Positions 34,071-44,653 of a stretch of DNA of 64,000 nt are shown here, in pieces. Both the position numbers and the translations under genes were made by a program. The notes beneath the pieces are model-generated. The model did no database searches, was not told where the DNA came from, and was given only the letters and a program-made list of their open reading frames with translations. The DNA lies in assembly GCF_030867095.1 (NCBI RefSeq), contig NC_081824.1, positions 140,645,433 to 140,709,432 of the forward strand. The letters run 5' to 3'. The stretch comes from Alligator mississippiensis (taxonomy: Eukaryota; Chordata; Crocodylia; Alligatoridae). Within the stretch, counting starts at the first letter, position 1, and each line of letters starts with the position of its first letter.

Positions 34071-34386
34071 AAGTAGTTCTCAACCTTTTTAGATTTAAGA
34101 CACCCCTCATTAGATTCAAGACTCCCCTCAGGAAATGCCAGCTTAGTTTTCACTCATTTTTTAATTACAGAAAAAGAATAGAGCAATGTTTCTGTTACAA
34201 AGACCTCAAATGATCACAGCAGGTCAGAATGTCTTTTAACACTCTGGATTCCTGTTTGAAATCTCCGGGTTTGCCTTATGAATCATGTTTGCCCACCTAA
34301 CAGTGCATTGCATGGCACCTTATAACACCTTTGAAAGGATCTCAAAACACCCCAGGGTGCCACAGCACATTGGTTGATAATCACAG
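34071..34386. mobile_element. hAT-like element (316 bp) abutting the previous one
   Basis: The left end AAGTAGTTCTCAACC and the inverted right end CTGTGATTATCAACC match the familiar CAGTGGTTCTCAACC hAT termini. It is followed by GACTAGAC (34387-34394), similar to the octamers before and after the neighbouring 121-bp element. Non-autonomous. Confidence 0.7.
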
Positions 34387-34894
34387 GACTAGACTGAATG
34401 GGAGTCCACTGCTGTAGAAGTTGGTCCACTGGGCAGCCAAGAGTAAGAATGATGTGGCCAGGCAGAAAGCAGACAAGACTGAGTAGAACTCTGAAGCCTA
34501 GTGGCACCAAATTTTAGGCAGTGTGACAGGTAAGTGGAGGCAATTAAGACTTAATAACATTTCATTGTAGCCCCTTTCTGGAAATCTTGGGAGCACAATT
34601 TTAAAAGCTAGTTCTACAAAGTATCATACCCATTATGGAGAGGGCACAAAGTACAACATGATTTTATTTTGAGTCAACGGAAGTAATAACATAAAAACTG
34701 CATCAATATCCAGGGGAAAAAGGCCTTTCCTATATGTTGTCAGATTGTATATCTATTTGAGAACATAAGCTTCCATGAACCCAAGTTCACAGCATCTGAT
34801 GGACTGCACTTGGGCTTGTGAAAGCTTGTGCTCTATACATATAGCTGATTTAGTTACTGCAAAGGTACATGTCTACCCTGCCTTCTGACTGACT
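34387..34894. other. Noncoding DNA with small foldback
   Basis: Near 34765-34831, CATAAGCTTCCATGAACCCAAG pairs with CTTGGGCTTGTGAAAGCTTGTG-type sequence in inverted orientation, a repeat phrase common in reptile genomes. Otherwise unique. Confidence 0.5.
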
Positions 34895-35055
34895 TCATAG
34901 ATTTCATAGACATTAGGGCTGGAAGGGACCTCAGAAGATCATCGGGTCCAGCCCTCTGCCCCAAAGGCAGGAAGTCAGTTAGGGTCAAAGGATCCCAGCA
35001 AGATAAGTGTCCAAACATTTCTTAAAAGAGTCCAGAGTAGGTGCTTGCATATTCC
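34895..35055 (-). mobile_element. CR1: CR1 3' end fragment
   Basis: Antisense CR1 tail starting TTCATAGATTTCATAGACAT and reading 'ggaagggacctcagaagatcatcgggtcc'. Truncated after about 160 bp. Same subfamily as the 20-kb copy. Confidence 0.88.
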
Positions 35056-35421
35056 AGGGTCTAGACTTCTCAGTCTAGACTTCAGACTAACACAATTAAC
35101 TACTCCTCTCACCGTCATCATAGACCACCTATCTCAGCTCCTGAAGCAATTCTGATGGGGAACTAAAGAGCTAGACTAGTTTTAAGATTGTTGCAAATTA
35201 GCAATTCTTGAGGATGGTTATGCAATGCAGTTTCACAACATGCTACCACCCAAGCTGCCTTTCAGTGATTTTTCTCTTGAGAAATTGTTTAACTCTAACA
35301 GCCATTCCTTGATCCAATTCACAGCAATAAATGCCAAAGTCTTCTTGGAGGCGAGAGGTTTTAGTCCTAATATCTAATATCCCAATTCTTAAAAGGAGAC
35401 CTAATTCCGTACTAAATCAGT
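35056..35421. other. Noncoding DNA
   Basis: Nothing recognised. Confidence 0.5.
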
Positions 35422-36167
35422 GGGCACGTCTACACATGCATTCATGCACTTTTCCTAATCCGCATTAAATTTAGTACCTCCAATGTGAAGTAATAAATTA
35501 ACGTGCATTAGACTGTCCTACATCACAGTAGAACCTGTTCACACTTTTTGGGGAATCCATAGCTACCCAATCCAGAGCTTTTCCTGCCCTGCTCTGCCCC
35601 CTTCAGTAGCCAGAGGGAGCTCCAGGCACCCCCAGGTGCCAGTCCCAGTCTAGGAGCAGGCACAGGAGTTTAGCCCTGAGCTCTGGAAGGTGTGGTGTGG
35701 GGCAGCTGCCCTGGCTCAGAGGCCAGCTCCGTCCCAGCTGGGGGAGATCAGACTGGCCCCAAGTGGGGGGGAAGGACTGTCCTGGATGGGCGGGCAGCTG
35801 CCTCCCAACCACATGGAAATTGGGACCCATTGCCTGCCAGCTGGGATAGCTCTCTCAGCTACATGGAGATCAGGGCAGACCTGATCTCCATGTGGCTGGC
35901 ACATAGCAGCCAGGACTGCACTCCCCACCCCCTGTGGCCCTCTGCTGTCTAGGCTGACCAGGAGTAATTTGCTCATGGGGCCAACAGTTTGCTCCGTGTC
36001 AGTGTCTACAGGTGTGATACAGCGCATTAGTTAATGCACCTTTTTTTAGTGCCTGTATCTACAGGTATTAGAAAATGGCACATTTATATACTGCAGAGTA
36101 ACCGCTATGCACATGTAGAAGGTGATGCTTTACTGCCCATTAAATTAGTCTCATGTAGACACACCCA
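35422..36167. mobile_element. Family A element with GC-rich core (746 bp)
   Basis: Ends GGGCACGTCTACACATGCAT and, inverted, CTGGGTGTGTCTACATGAGAC. The core (35570-35990) is GC-rich, with self-complementary blocks around CTACATGGAGATC/GATCTCCATGTGG near 35860-35895. Open frames on both strands are compositional. Confidence 0.72.
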
Positions 36168-36214
36168 GGAAGGCCTAAGACTTAAAGAAGTGGGTGGCCA
36201 TCACCAATACATTG

Positions 36215-36400
36215 TGGCTGAGTCTACATGAGCAATGGACTGCACAGTTATTACTGCACAATCATTTAGTATTTACATCAGCATGTAACTGTCATTACTG
36301 CACAGTACAATCACTGCACCTTTTTTTTTATGCTATTGCACAGCTCGATACCACTGCACAGTACCATCACCACACAGTGCCCGGCAATGTAGACATGCAC
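36215..36400. mobile_element. Palindromic MITE, family A
   Basis: The left end GGCTGAGTCTACATGAGCA and the inverted right end GTGCATGTCTACATTGCCGG, with an interior of repeated ACTGCACAGT words. Close in type to the 1.7-kb copy. Confidence 0.72.
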
Positions 36401-36510
36401 TGTGTTTCCTTTTAATTTTGCTAAAGGGCCTTTCTCTGTCCCTTTCATCTTGGCAAAATTAGTCAGTGGTAGTAGCCCCTCACATTATACAAGCATATCA
36501 CTGTTTAAGC

Positions 36511-36662
36511 ATATCATAGAATCATAGAAAGTTATGGTTGGAAGGGACCTCAGGAGGTCATCTAGTCTACCCTCCTGCTCCAAGCAGGACCATCCCCAAC
36601 TAGATCAACCCATTCAAAGCTTTATCTAGCCAGGTTTTGAAAACCTCCAAGATGGAGAATGG
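36511..36662 (-). mobile_element. CR1: CR1 3' end fragment
   Basis: Antisense CR1 tail: TCATAGAATCATAGAAAG followed by 'ggaagggacctcaggaggtcatctag' and the AAAACCTCCAAG block. 5'-truncated. Confidence 0.9.
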
Positions 36663-37924
36663 AGAATTTATATCATGATATAGTCTGCTCAAGTATTACT
36701 TCATACAGTCTCCTTCCTCTCAGCAGTCTTGCCTGCCACATAATCCAGCAGAATTCTGTTGCTTAGGAATTTGAATACCTACCTTGGTTCCTGCAGCTTT
36801 CTTTCCAGAAGATAATGCTGTGGACATGAAGATGACCTTTTTCACAACACTAACAGTATTTGATACTCATGGTCTTATGCATGCAATATGTGAAGCTTTG
36901 TGAAAAGCTGGTAAGTTACCAGAGTCAGGGTGGAATATTAAAGGAGAAATGAAAGTTGCCCTCCTGACATTGTCAGTGAATTTCCTTCTGCTTCTCTGTT
37001 GTCACTTTGCTTCTTCAAGTTATTCCAGAATAATTAGAGGAGCAGTTTGAGAAAGGGACTCTTAAAGCTTCACACACAAAGTTCCATTCTGATCCAGCAC
37101 ATGCGCTGCCCTTGTGCTGCTTTCAAAAGGTTTCAGGTCTCACAATCAAAAAACTGTGCCACAGAAGAGGCAATGTATTCAAAGCATACTAATTTCAAGT
37201 GAATAACTTTCCTTTCATCTTTTAGCTGTGTCACATCTTCCCTTGTAAATAAAGATTACAGTGTTGTAAAATGCCAGTTTGATGTACAGTTGGCTTAGTG
37301 CCAAGAGTGTAAAAATGTATCCACATTTCCTATTTTGTTTGGTTTTGGTTTTGCCACCAGTTCATATGGAAGCTTTTTCTTCTAAAAAATGAATATTTGT
37401 TAACTGGCTTTTGATGAGCATTCATTTATTGTAACTCTCATTCTGTTCCTAAAATGAGTGCAATTCAAATCATGGGAAGATCACAAACTTTTTAATCCTT
37501 AATGTACATGGTTCAAAGAAAATAATAAAGGGAAACTGTAAATGGTTGACACAATTTGAATATATTTGTTTAAAATAGATACCAGAAAGAAATATATTTT
37601 AGCGTTGGAGGTCAGAAGCAAGGCTATTGTTATGGATTTTAAGGAGGTCTCATAATGCGTCTGTATATACCTGGCTTGAATATACATGAACAAATTCAAG
37701 TTTCCAGTGCTGTAGGTCTTAGCCTTCATCTCTACAGGTGTTAAGCCTAGTTCTGTATATCCTCAAACTATATCTTGATGAGTTTGCACCATTCTCCATA
37801 ACCACCTCCCTGCCTAGTGTCAGCAGGGGTTTTAAATCACTCTTGCCCAAGTTAGTCTGTGTACATACATTCAAATAATTTGGAAGAATTCTCCCAGGTT
37901 TGTTCTCTTGGTAAAGAAACTTTC
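36663..37924. other. Unique noncoding DNA
   Basis: No gene or repeat recognised. Confidence 0.5.
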
Positions 37925-38186
37925 TGGGTTCATCTACATGAGATGCTTAATGCGCATTAGACTAATTCTACTATGCATTAGTACAGCCGGCAAAAACCAT
38001 GGTAATGAGCTAATGTTCAGTAAACTTAGTCTAATGCACATTAACATCACAAAAAAGTGTTCATCTGTGTTAATGTGCAGTAGCGCTGATTTCAGAACGT
38101 TAAGTCAGTATCTGTTATTACAGGTACTGAACTGAATGCGCCATAATTACGTTGCATTAAAATGAAAATGTAGACACGTTCACCCA
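37925..38186. mobile_element. Palindromic MITE, family A
   Basis: The left end GGGTTCATCTACATGAGATGC and the inverted right end TGGGTGAACGTGTCTACATT. The interior has alternating TTAATGCGCATTAGAC and inverted counterparts (GTCTAATGCACATTAA). Confidence 0.72.
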
Positions 38187-38420
38187 TAGCTGCATGCACA
38201 GCCATTTGAGTGCTGAGGCCTGGAACGATAGAGAGCTTGCAGTGCTAACACTGAGCAGCCGGGGTGGGCGGTGAGGGGCTTGTGTAAATATCACAAGGTG
38301 CTCTGCAAGCTCTCCTAACACTGGCATCAGTAGGCAGCAGCACATAGGACAGCCCTGATTGGCGGACCCAGACCAGTGTGGGAATTGTGAAGGGGGGGTG
38401 TTCTGTTCCCTGCTGGTACA

Positions 38421-40165
38421 GAAGGCTAAGTACAGACATTCAAAAAGCCAGAGCCTGAATTGATTCAATCTTTACAAGTTAGTCTAACCTGCATAATTTG
38501 AACCAGCAAGCAAGTGAATAGACATTCACTTTTGATTCCAGAAATGTAGCCACAAGCCTGAAATGGCTCAGGCCAGAAGCTTGGGGGCACTAAAGCAAGC
38601 CCTCCCTTCCCTTCTGCAGTGGCTGAGGGAAGCTGAGATGGTGGGGAGAGGCATTGTCAGGCCCCAGCATGCCTGAAGATGATTGGGGAGGTGTTTAAAC
38701 CCCCACCCGGACCTGCAGGGACCCCAGCCGGGGTGTGCCTTGAGAAAGAGGGGGAAGCAGCTCTTGCCAGACTTTGTGGGGGGGAAGTACTGTGGCCAAA
38801 CCCTGCCCCCCCCCCAGGGGACCCTAGCCAGGGTCTTCCTGGCCAGGGTGAAGCAGCCCCTGTCACGGTCACTCCCCCCTCCCACCCAAAGGTGGGGGTA
38901 TGGCCAGACACTGGCTGGCATAGCTCCCTGAGATGATGTGGGCAGGGAGGGGATTTATTCCCACCACCATCCCCTCCCCTCCCAGGGACCCCAGCCGGGC
39001 CCAGTCTGCCAGCCCTTGCCACTGCCTCTGCCATTCACCCCTGGCCAGGCAGGCCCCAGCTGAAGTCCCCCGGGGGGAAAGCAAAGGGAAGGGGGAATAA
39101 ACCCCCTCTCTGTCCCCTTTACCATGGCCATGCTCCCACCCATGTTGCTGGAGCAGCAAACGGGAAAGGGCCCTAACAAGGGCAGCAGTCCCTGTCATGG
39201 TGTCCCAGGGAGTGTAAGCCTCTTGCTGGTGGGAGTGCTGTGCTATATGCAGGAGCGGGACAGGCAGTGCTGCTGCAGCCTGTGCAGGGCAAGCAGCAGC
39301 AGCAGGGCTCAGAAGGGTGGCTACAGGGGCTAAGCTAAATTTTGGAGTGGCCATAGCCCTCCAAGGTCCCCCTAGCACCACCACCACTCGCCCTGCTCAG
39401 GCTGAGGCAGCTCTGCCCACCCTGCTGTCACCCACAGCACAGCCCCACCACTGGGAAGAGGCTTGCACTCCCCAGAGCACTATGACAGGCTGTTGCTGCC
39501 CCTGTCAGGGTCCCTCCCACCTCAATACTCCAGGGGCGGAGGTATGGCCAGACACCAGCCAGCATGGCCTCCTAAGGTGAAGGGAGCAGGGAGGGGGTAT
39601 ATTTCCCCAGGGGGACCCCAGCCAGGATCTGCCTGGCTGGGGGTGAGTGTCAGAGGTGGCAGCTGGGACTAGCAGAACCCGGCTGGGGTTCCCCAGGGAA
39701 GAGAGGACAGAGGTGGGAATAAACCCCCTTCCTGCCCTCTTTGCCTTAGGGGGCCATGCTGGCCAGTGTCTGGCCATGCCCCCATGCTTGGAGTGGCAAG
39801 TGGGGAGGGACCCTGACAGAGGGTGTTCCCCCCTGGCCAGGCATACACCAGCTGGGGTCCCCCAGGGGAGGGGAAAAGAGGGGAGAGAGGGGGGTTATTC
39901 CTCCAGAGCAGCCAGAGCAGGGGCAGTGGTGTGGCCAGACGCTGGCCCAATGAGGTGAAGGGGACAGGGAGGGGGTTTATTCCTCCCTCCCGCCAGGAAC
40001 CCAGCCAGGATCTGCCTGGCGAGGGCACAGCAGCCCCTGTCAGGGTCCCTCCCCTCTCACTGCTCAAGGCATGGGGGTGTGGCCAGATGCCTACCTGGCA
40101 TGACCCCCAAAGGCAAAGGAAGCAGGGAGAGGATTTATTCAGGAGAACTGAATGTCTGTACAGGG
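38421..40165. mobile_element. 1.7-kb GC-rich TIR element with subrepeats (family C ends)
   Basis: The left end GGCTAAGTACAGACATTCA and the inverted right end GGACCCTGTACAGACATTCA are family C-like termini about 1,745 bp apart. Inside, a GC-rich unit recurs near 38815-38962, 39491-39655 and 39985-40140. It holds GACCC(C)AGCCAGG, GCAGCCCCTGTCAGGGTC and TGGCCAGACnCTGGC, ending GGGATTTATTCC. Inverted forms (AATAAACCCCC..GGCCAGTGTCTGGCC) lie near 39099 and 39719. No transposase found; overlapping ORFs on both strands are artefacts of composition. Confidence 0.6.
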
Positions 40166-43035
40166 TCCTAATTTCTGTTTGAGTTTCTTTAAGTGTCAGT
40201 AAAAAAAGAATAAATAGGCACACTCTTTTTTTGTCACTCTAGATCAGGATACAGCTCAGGTAGTAATTCTTATATTCCATATAGTTGACTTATTTTCCAT
40301 ATGGAGATGTTATAATGACAATACTGGGCCCATTCCTGCAGTCAATGAATAGTCAGAGTTCTGACTGTAATCAAAAGAGCTTTTGAGTATGCAAGTTATA
40401 CAAAATGGGGCCCATAAGAATTAAACATTTTTAAAATGTCTTTTTAAAAATGGAATTAAAATATATTCCATTAGAGATCTATCCCCTTGTAAAGGCTTAG
40501 GGCCCTGCTCGCCTCAGCAGTTTGCTTGGATGAGCAAAGGCTTTCTTACAGGAGAAAAAGGAGGGATTGTGAGGCATCTTGATTTTAAGTATTAATGAAC
40601 TTGTTATTAAAACCGATTACTGTGTTATCATGTTTTATATAAAAATCAATTATCCCTAAAATATGTTTGGACTTTCTGCTTTGCCACTTTACATTAGTGT
40701 GTGAAATAAATAATGGTTGTTCTATGTATTTATTCATTGTTTGCATTAATTCCCCACTAAATAAGCTAGAATTGGGAAAGAAGTTAGCATTGCATAACAT
40801 GCAAACATATTTTCAGGTCATAGTTAGGAAATCCACTCTATTTTGCTCATATAAACAGTTTTTAGCTTGCAATCAACAAATGATTTGTACAAGCTCATAT
40901 ATATCCCAAATAATTGGGAAAATAACTGATCTGCACAAGTTTTGCACTTTAAACATGATTTGTGACCTAATTTATTATTTTGCAACAGTAAACAGTGCAT
41001 CAAGGCCACTGAGGTTTCGCCTTCATGTTCCTGTCCCCTGTTGTGCATGCCTGTTTATCTAAGATTATTTAACACTGCTTTGTCTGATATTGATCACTAG
41101 TCCAAACATGGGCAGACTTCAAAGTTGAAGTAATTAGAGCTATGTAAGTACTTACAAAGATAAATAATTTAATAAATATCTTTTTTCACCCCCATTGGTT
41201 GCATATGTTTGTTAATACCATTTTTCAGAAAAATCTGTGATTTTCTTTTCATTTTAGTGCCTCAATAAAACAAAAGTCTGGACTTAGAATGGATTGCATC
41301 TGATGTTGCTAATGTTTCTTGGAAATAGAAAACTGATAACAGCTGCTATCTTGGCTCATTTTCAAGACTTTTTTTAAGCAGCAATTTACAAGTAGCTAAA
41401 ACTATTTCCAATAGGCTTGCATCATTACTAAAAACATCACAAGTCAGTCAAATGTTTCCTTTCCAATCAGATCATTTCTTCCATTCTTTCCCTGGGCTGT
41501 AAACAATCAGAACTGTATTTTTAGAAACAATAGGCTTTTAAAAATAAATGTTAATTTATTAAATAAACTAAAATCTAGCTACATGTAGAAGACAATGTGA
41601 AATATAGGTTCTTTCTCTGGTTAAAGCTGGCTAGCCATGAAAACAATGAAGAACTTTTAAGGGACCACATTTAAAAAGAAACTATTAAGTGAATATAGAC
41701 TCCCCAAATCTCAATTGAACAGAAATGTTTCAGTGATGAATTCCACATACGTTTGCATATGTGTTTGCAGCCTAAACACTGTAGCATTGTAAAACATTAT
41801 CAACAACTCTGATCTGATGAAAGGTAAAATAAGCAGTCAATTTCTACCTTTGGATACATAACTCTTAGTCATGGTGAAATCAGTGGAAGGTGTCTGAATT
41901 TTCAAGGGTAAGATTTGGCCTGGTAGGCCTATTAGTTAAATAAATAATACTAAAATGATTAAAGGTATTTTGAAAAGGTCAAGTAAAACAAAACTTTTTT
42001 GTATAACAAAATGGAACCTGTGTCCTTTTCAGGGTCTCCTTCAGAGTAATAATAAAGAATGTATACTTTTTAACTTTCCAGGTACATTACACTTGTTATT
42101 TGGATCTATGCAGTAGTTTCCAAAGTCAGTTTATGCAATTAATGTTTGAGTCTGTCTGTCAGTGGAATTGTTTATTTTGGTCCTGCATTAATTTAAAAAA
42201 TACATCTTGATATGAGGTTCCTAAGACATGTGAAGGGATCTATATATACAGCTACACAAAGGTCCTTTAAAGCAAGCAAAGCCACAAGCCACCTAGTTTC
42301 AACTCAGCCCTCTTCATTGCATTTGAAGTGGAAGTGACAAGAGGCACCAAGTATGTCTACATGGCACAGTGCAGTACTGTGTAGCAATACCCAAGCTAGC
42401 TCTGAATGAGCCATTTTGCCTACTAGAAGCAGTATTGCCCCATTAGTGCAGCATTTGAGCCTGTCTCTCATATATCTGGCATCTCAGCAATGCTAATTAG
42501 CTAAGGGACAGTGCTACAGTAATGCAGTCATACTGCTTCTCGTACACCAGCCAGTGCATTTAGGGCCAGTATGGGGATCTCTGCAAACACTGCCCCACAT
42601 TCTGCAGTCCTGTCCCCCGCTCCACCCAGCTAGTGGTGAAGAAAAGTAAATTAGTGGCAAAATGCTGCAAAATGTATTTGATGTGAGAAGTGTGATTCAG
42701 ATCATTAGTCAGACACTGATTATTTTAGATATTAGAATAATTTATATTACCAGTTAGAATTATTTTAATCTGGTCTGAATTAGTCTGTAAACTCTTCAGG
42801 GCAGGCAGCTCTCTTCTGTTTGTGCTTGAACAGTGCCAAGCACAGCAAGACCCAAATCTCAAATGGGATTTCTAATTGTTTTTTTTCCCTTTGCTTCATT
42901 AATAATAATGCTATAAACTGTAAAGTTTTGAAAAATAATTGCTCTTTTAGGAACTATGGCTCAGATATGCCAAGGCATTTAGGCGTCCAAGTGCCAATGG
43001 AACAATTAGATGTCTAAGACTTTGAGAGAATCTGA
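40166..43035. other. Mostly unique AT-rich noncoding DNA
   Basis: No gene supported. A decayed family A-like left end (ATGTCTACATGGCACAGTGC) occurs at 42355, with ACAGTGCTACAGTAATGC near 42508, perhaps a degraded MITE. Confidence 0.45.
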
Positions 43036-43043
43036 GTCTACAT
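43036..43043. repeat. 8-bp target-site duplication (left), GTCTACAT
   Basis: GTCTACAT precedes the element and is repeated exactly at 44646-44653 after it. Eight bases is the duplication length of hAT transposons. Confidence 0.85.
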
Positions 43044-43423
43044 CGGGGCAGGCAAAATATGGCCAACGGGCCAGATCCAGCCTACCAGGCACTTTCATCC
43101 AGCCTGTAGCCCCCACCAACAAATTGTATCCCGCCAGCCCTTCCGCCCATGAGGGTGGGAGCGAGGCGCCTACACCCACCCCCAACATACCCTATTATGC
43201 CTCACTCCCACCTTCATGGACAGAGGGGACTGGCCCCATCAGCACCGAGCAGAGCTGCTGCTGCAGGCTTCTCTGGCATCCCACTTCCTTTGGGAGCAGG
43301 TAGGGAAGTGAGGGGGCAGGGAGGGCGACCTGCTGGGCAGGAGCATGGAACGTGGGGCTGGTGGCAGCGTGGAACCCATGCCCTGGTGGGTGACAGCAGT
43401 GCGGTGCTTGACTGGGCAGGGTG

Positions 43424-43893
43424 TGGGTGTGAGGAAGGGTGGGAGGTGTGGGGACCCCTCCCACCCCACCCCCATGGTGCACAGCCCTGGCAGGCACTGG
43501 GGGCAGCAGCAGCAGCAGGTGGGGGTGCTTGGGGCACTGGTGCCTGGCTCTGGCCAGCACTGCACATCATGGCGAGAAGCACAGCCTCCCGCCAGGCCAT
43601 CTGTATCTCTGGTGCTTCTTGCACTGGCATGGCACAGATAGGAAGCCCCAGGCACTGAAGCCAGCTGGGGCAAGGAAGGCAGCTAGCTCCAGTACCTGGG
43701 GCTTCCTGCCCATTCTGCACACGTGCGGGGAGCGCCGGTGATAGAGACTGCCCGGCAGGGGGCTGCACTCCTCACAATATGCAGTGCTGGCCAGAGCTAG
43801 GCACCAGCAACCCAAGCACCCCACCTGCTGTTGTGCCATGGAGGGAGTGTGGGAGGGGTCCCCACACCCTTCCCACCCTCCCTCACACCCCAC
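43424..43893. repeat. Large imperfect palindrome in the hAT core
   Basis: The left arm (GGTGTGAGGAAGGGTGGGAGG..., then GTGGGGGTGCTTGGGGCACTGG, TGGCCAGCACTGCA) pairs with the right arm (TGCAGTGCTGGCCA, CCAGCAACCCAAGCACCCCAC, CCTTCCCACCCTCCCTCACACC). The left arm carries about 30 extra bases. The centre is near 43672. Confidence 0.8.
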
Positions 43894-43969
43894 AAATGCC
43901 ACACATCTACACCCCAGTGTTTCCTACACTGACTGCAGGAGCGGATAGTGTGTTCCAGAAACCAGTGTG

Positions 43970-44310
43970 TTCCAGAGCCACACACATACACCCCCACAAA
44001 TGCCACATGACTCCCCCAACATACCCTACACCCCGCCACACAGCCACATCCCCTCACAACCCCCCAGACCTCCTCACACCCCACCACACACACCCCACAC
44101 TCCACCATATACACACACACCACCATACGCCCCCCACACCCCCCACACACTCACACACCCCCCCACACCCCACCATACATGGACACATACACACCCCCAC
44201 CCCCACCCCATCATACACACTCACACACCCACCATACACACACACTCCACCGTACATCAACACACACACCCCCAGCAAACACACACACACACACACTCCC
44301 CCACAGTACA
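43970..44310. repeat. CA/CCA-rich simple-sequence tract
   Basis: Over 300 bp of ACACAC, CACCCCCCACA and CCACCATACA units. The 203-codon + frame through it (HTPP-rich) and the minus-strand G/V/C-rich frame are simple-sequence translations, not genes. Confidence 0.9.
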
Positions 44311-44653
44311 AAAGACTAAGAATTTTTTTTAGTTATTATACAATAACCTCTATATACAGTACACAAATCATGACAAAATATTTTTTGTAATAAAATTAAA
44401 ATATGTTATAGTAGGTGTTTGAATTTTAGAGTATGATTTGTTTTTTTCTGTTTCTAACCCCCCACAAAAAAGGAGTATTTCTGGGGGGCAAGGGGACAGA
44501 CTTCCAGTAGCAAGGATCAGGGGTTAGGGGTGGGACTACCAGTCCCAAGATACTTACTGGGGGGGCAGGGCTACTGTCAAGTGGCCCTTGAAAGCTCATC
44601 AAACCTTGTTAAGTGGCCCTGCACCTGAAATTATTGTCCACCCCGGTCTACAT

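Larger units (their letters stand above)
43044..44645. mobile_element. Non-autonomous hAT element, 1.6 kb, foldback core
   Basis: Ends CGGGGCAGGCAAAATATGG and, inverted, CGGGGTGGACAATAATTTC are short imperfect TIRs of hAT type, flanked by the perfect octamer GTCTACAT. The GC-rich core 43424-43893 is an imperfect palindrome of more than 400 bp, so both strands give near-identical translated frames (such as CLGHWCLALAST and CLGCWCLALAST). A CA/CCA-rich simple tract follows at about 43970-44310. No transposase. Confidence 0.85.

Noticed and set aside
38568..40223. Frames of up to 184 codons on both strands
   Set aside because: GC-rich repeat units with few stops. No conserved domain, and the frames overlap in all directions.
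43149..43902. Multiple long overlapping frames on both strands
   Set aside because: GC-rich palindrome: both strands give similar peptides, which is explained by the inverted repeat and low stop-codon frequency.
43779..44390. 203-codon proline/threonine/histidine-rich frame
   Set aside because: It is a translation of the CA/CCA simple-sequence tract in the hAT element.
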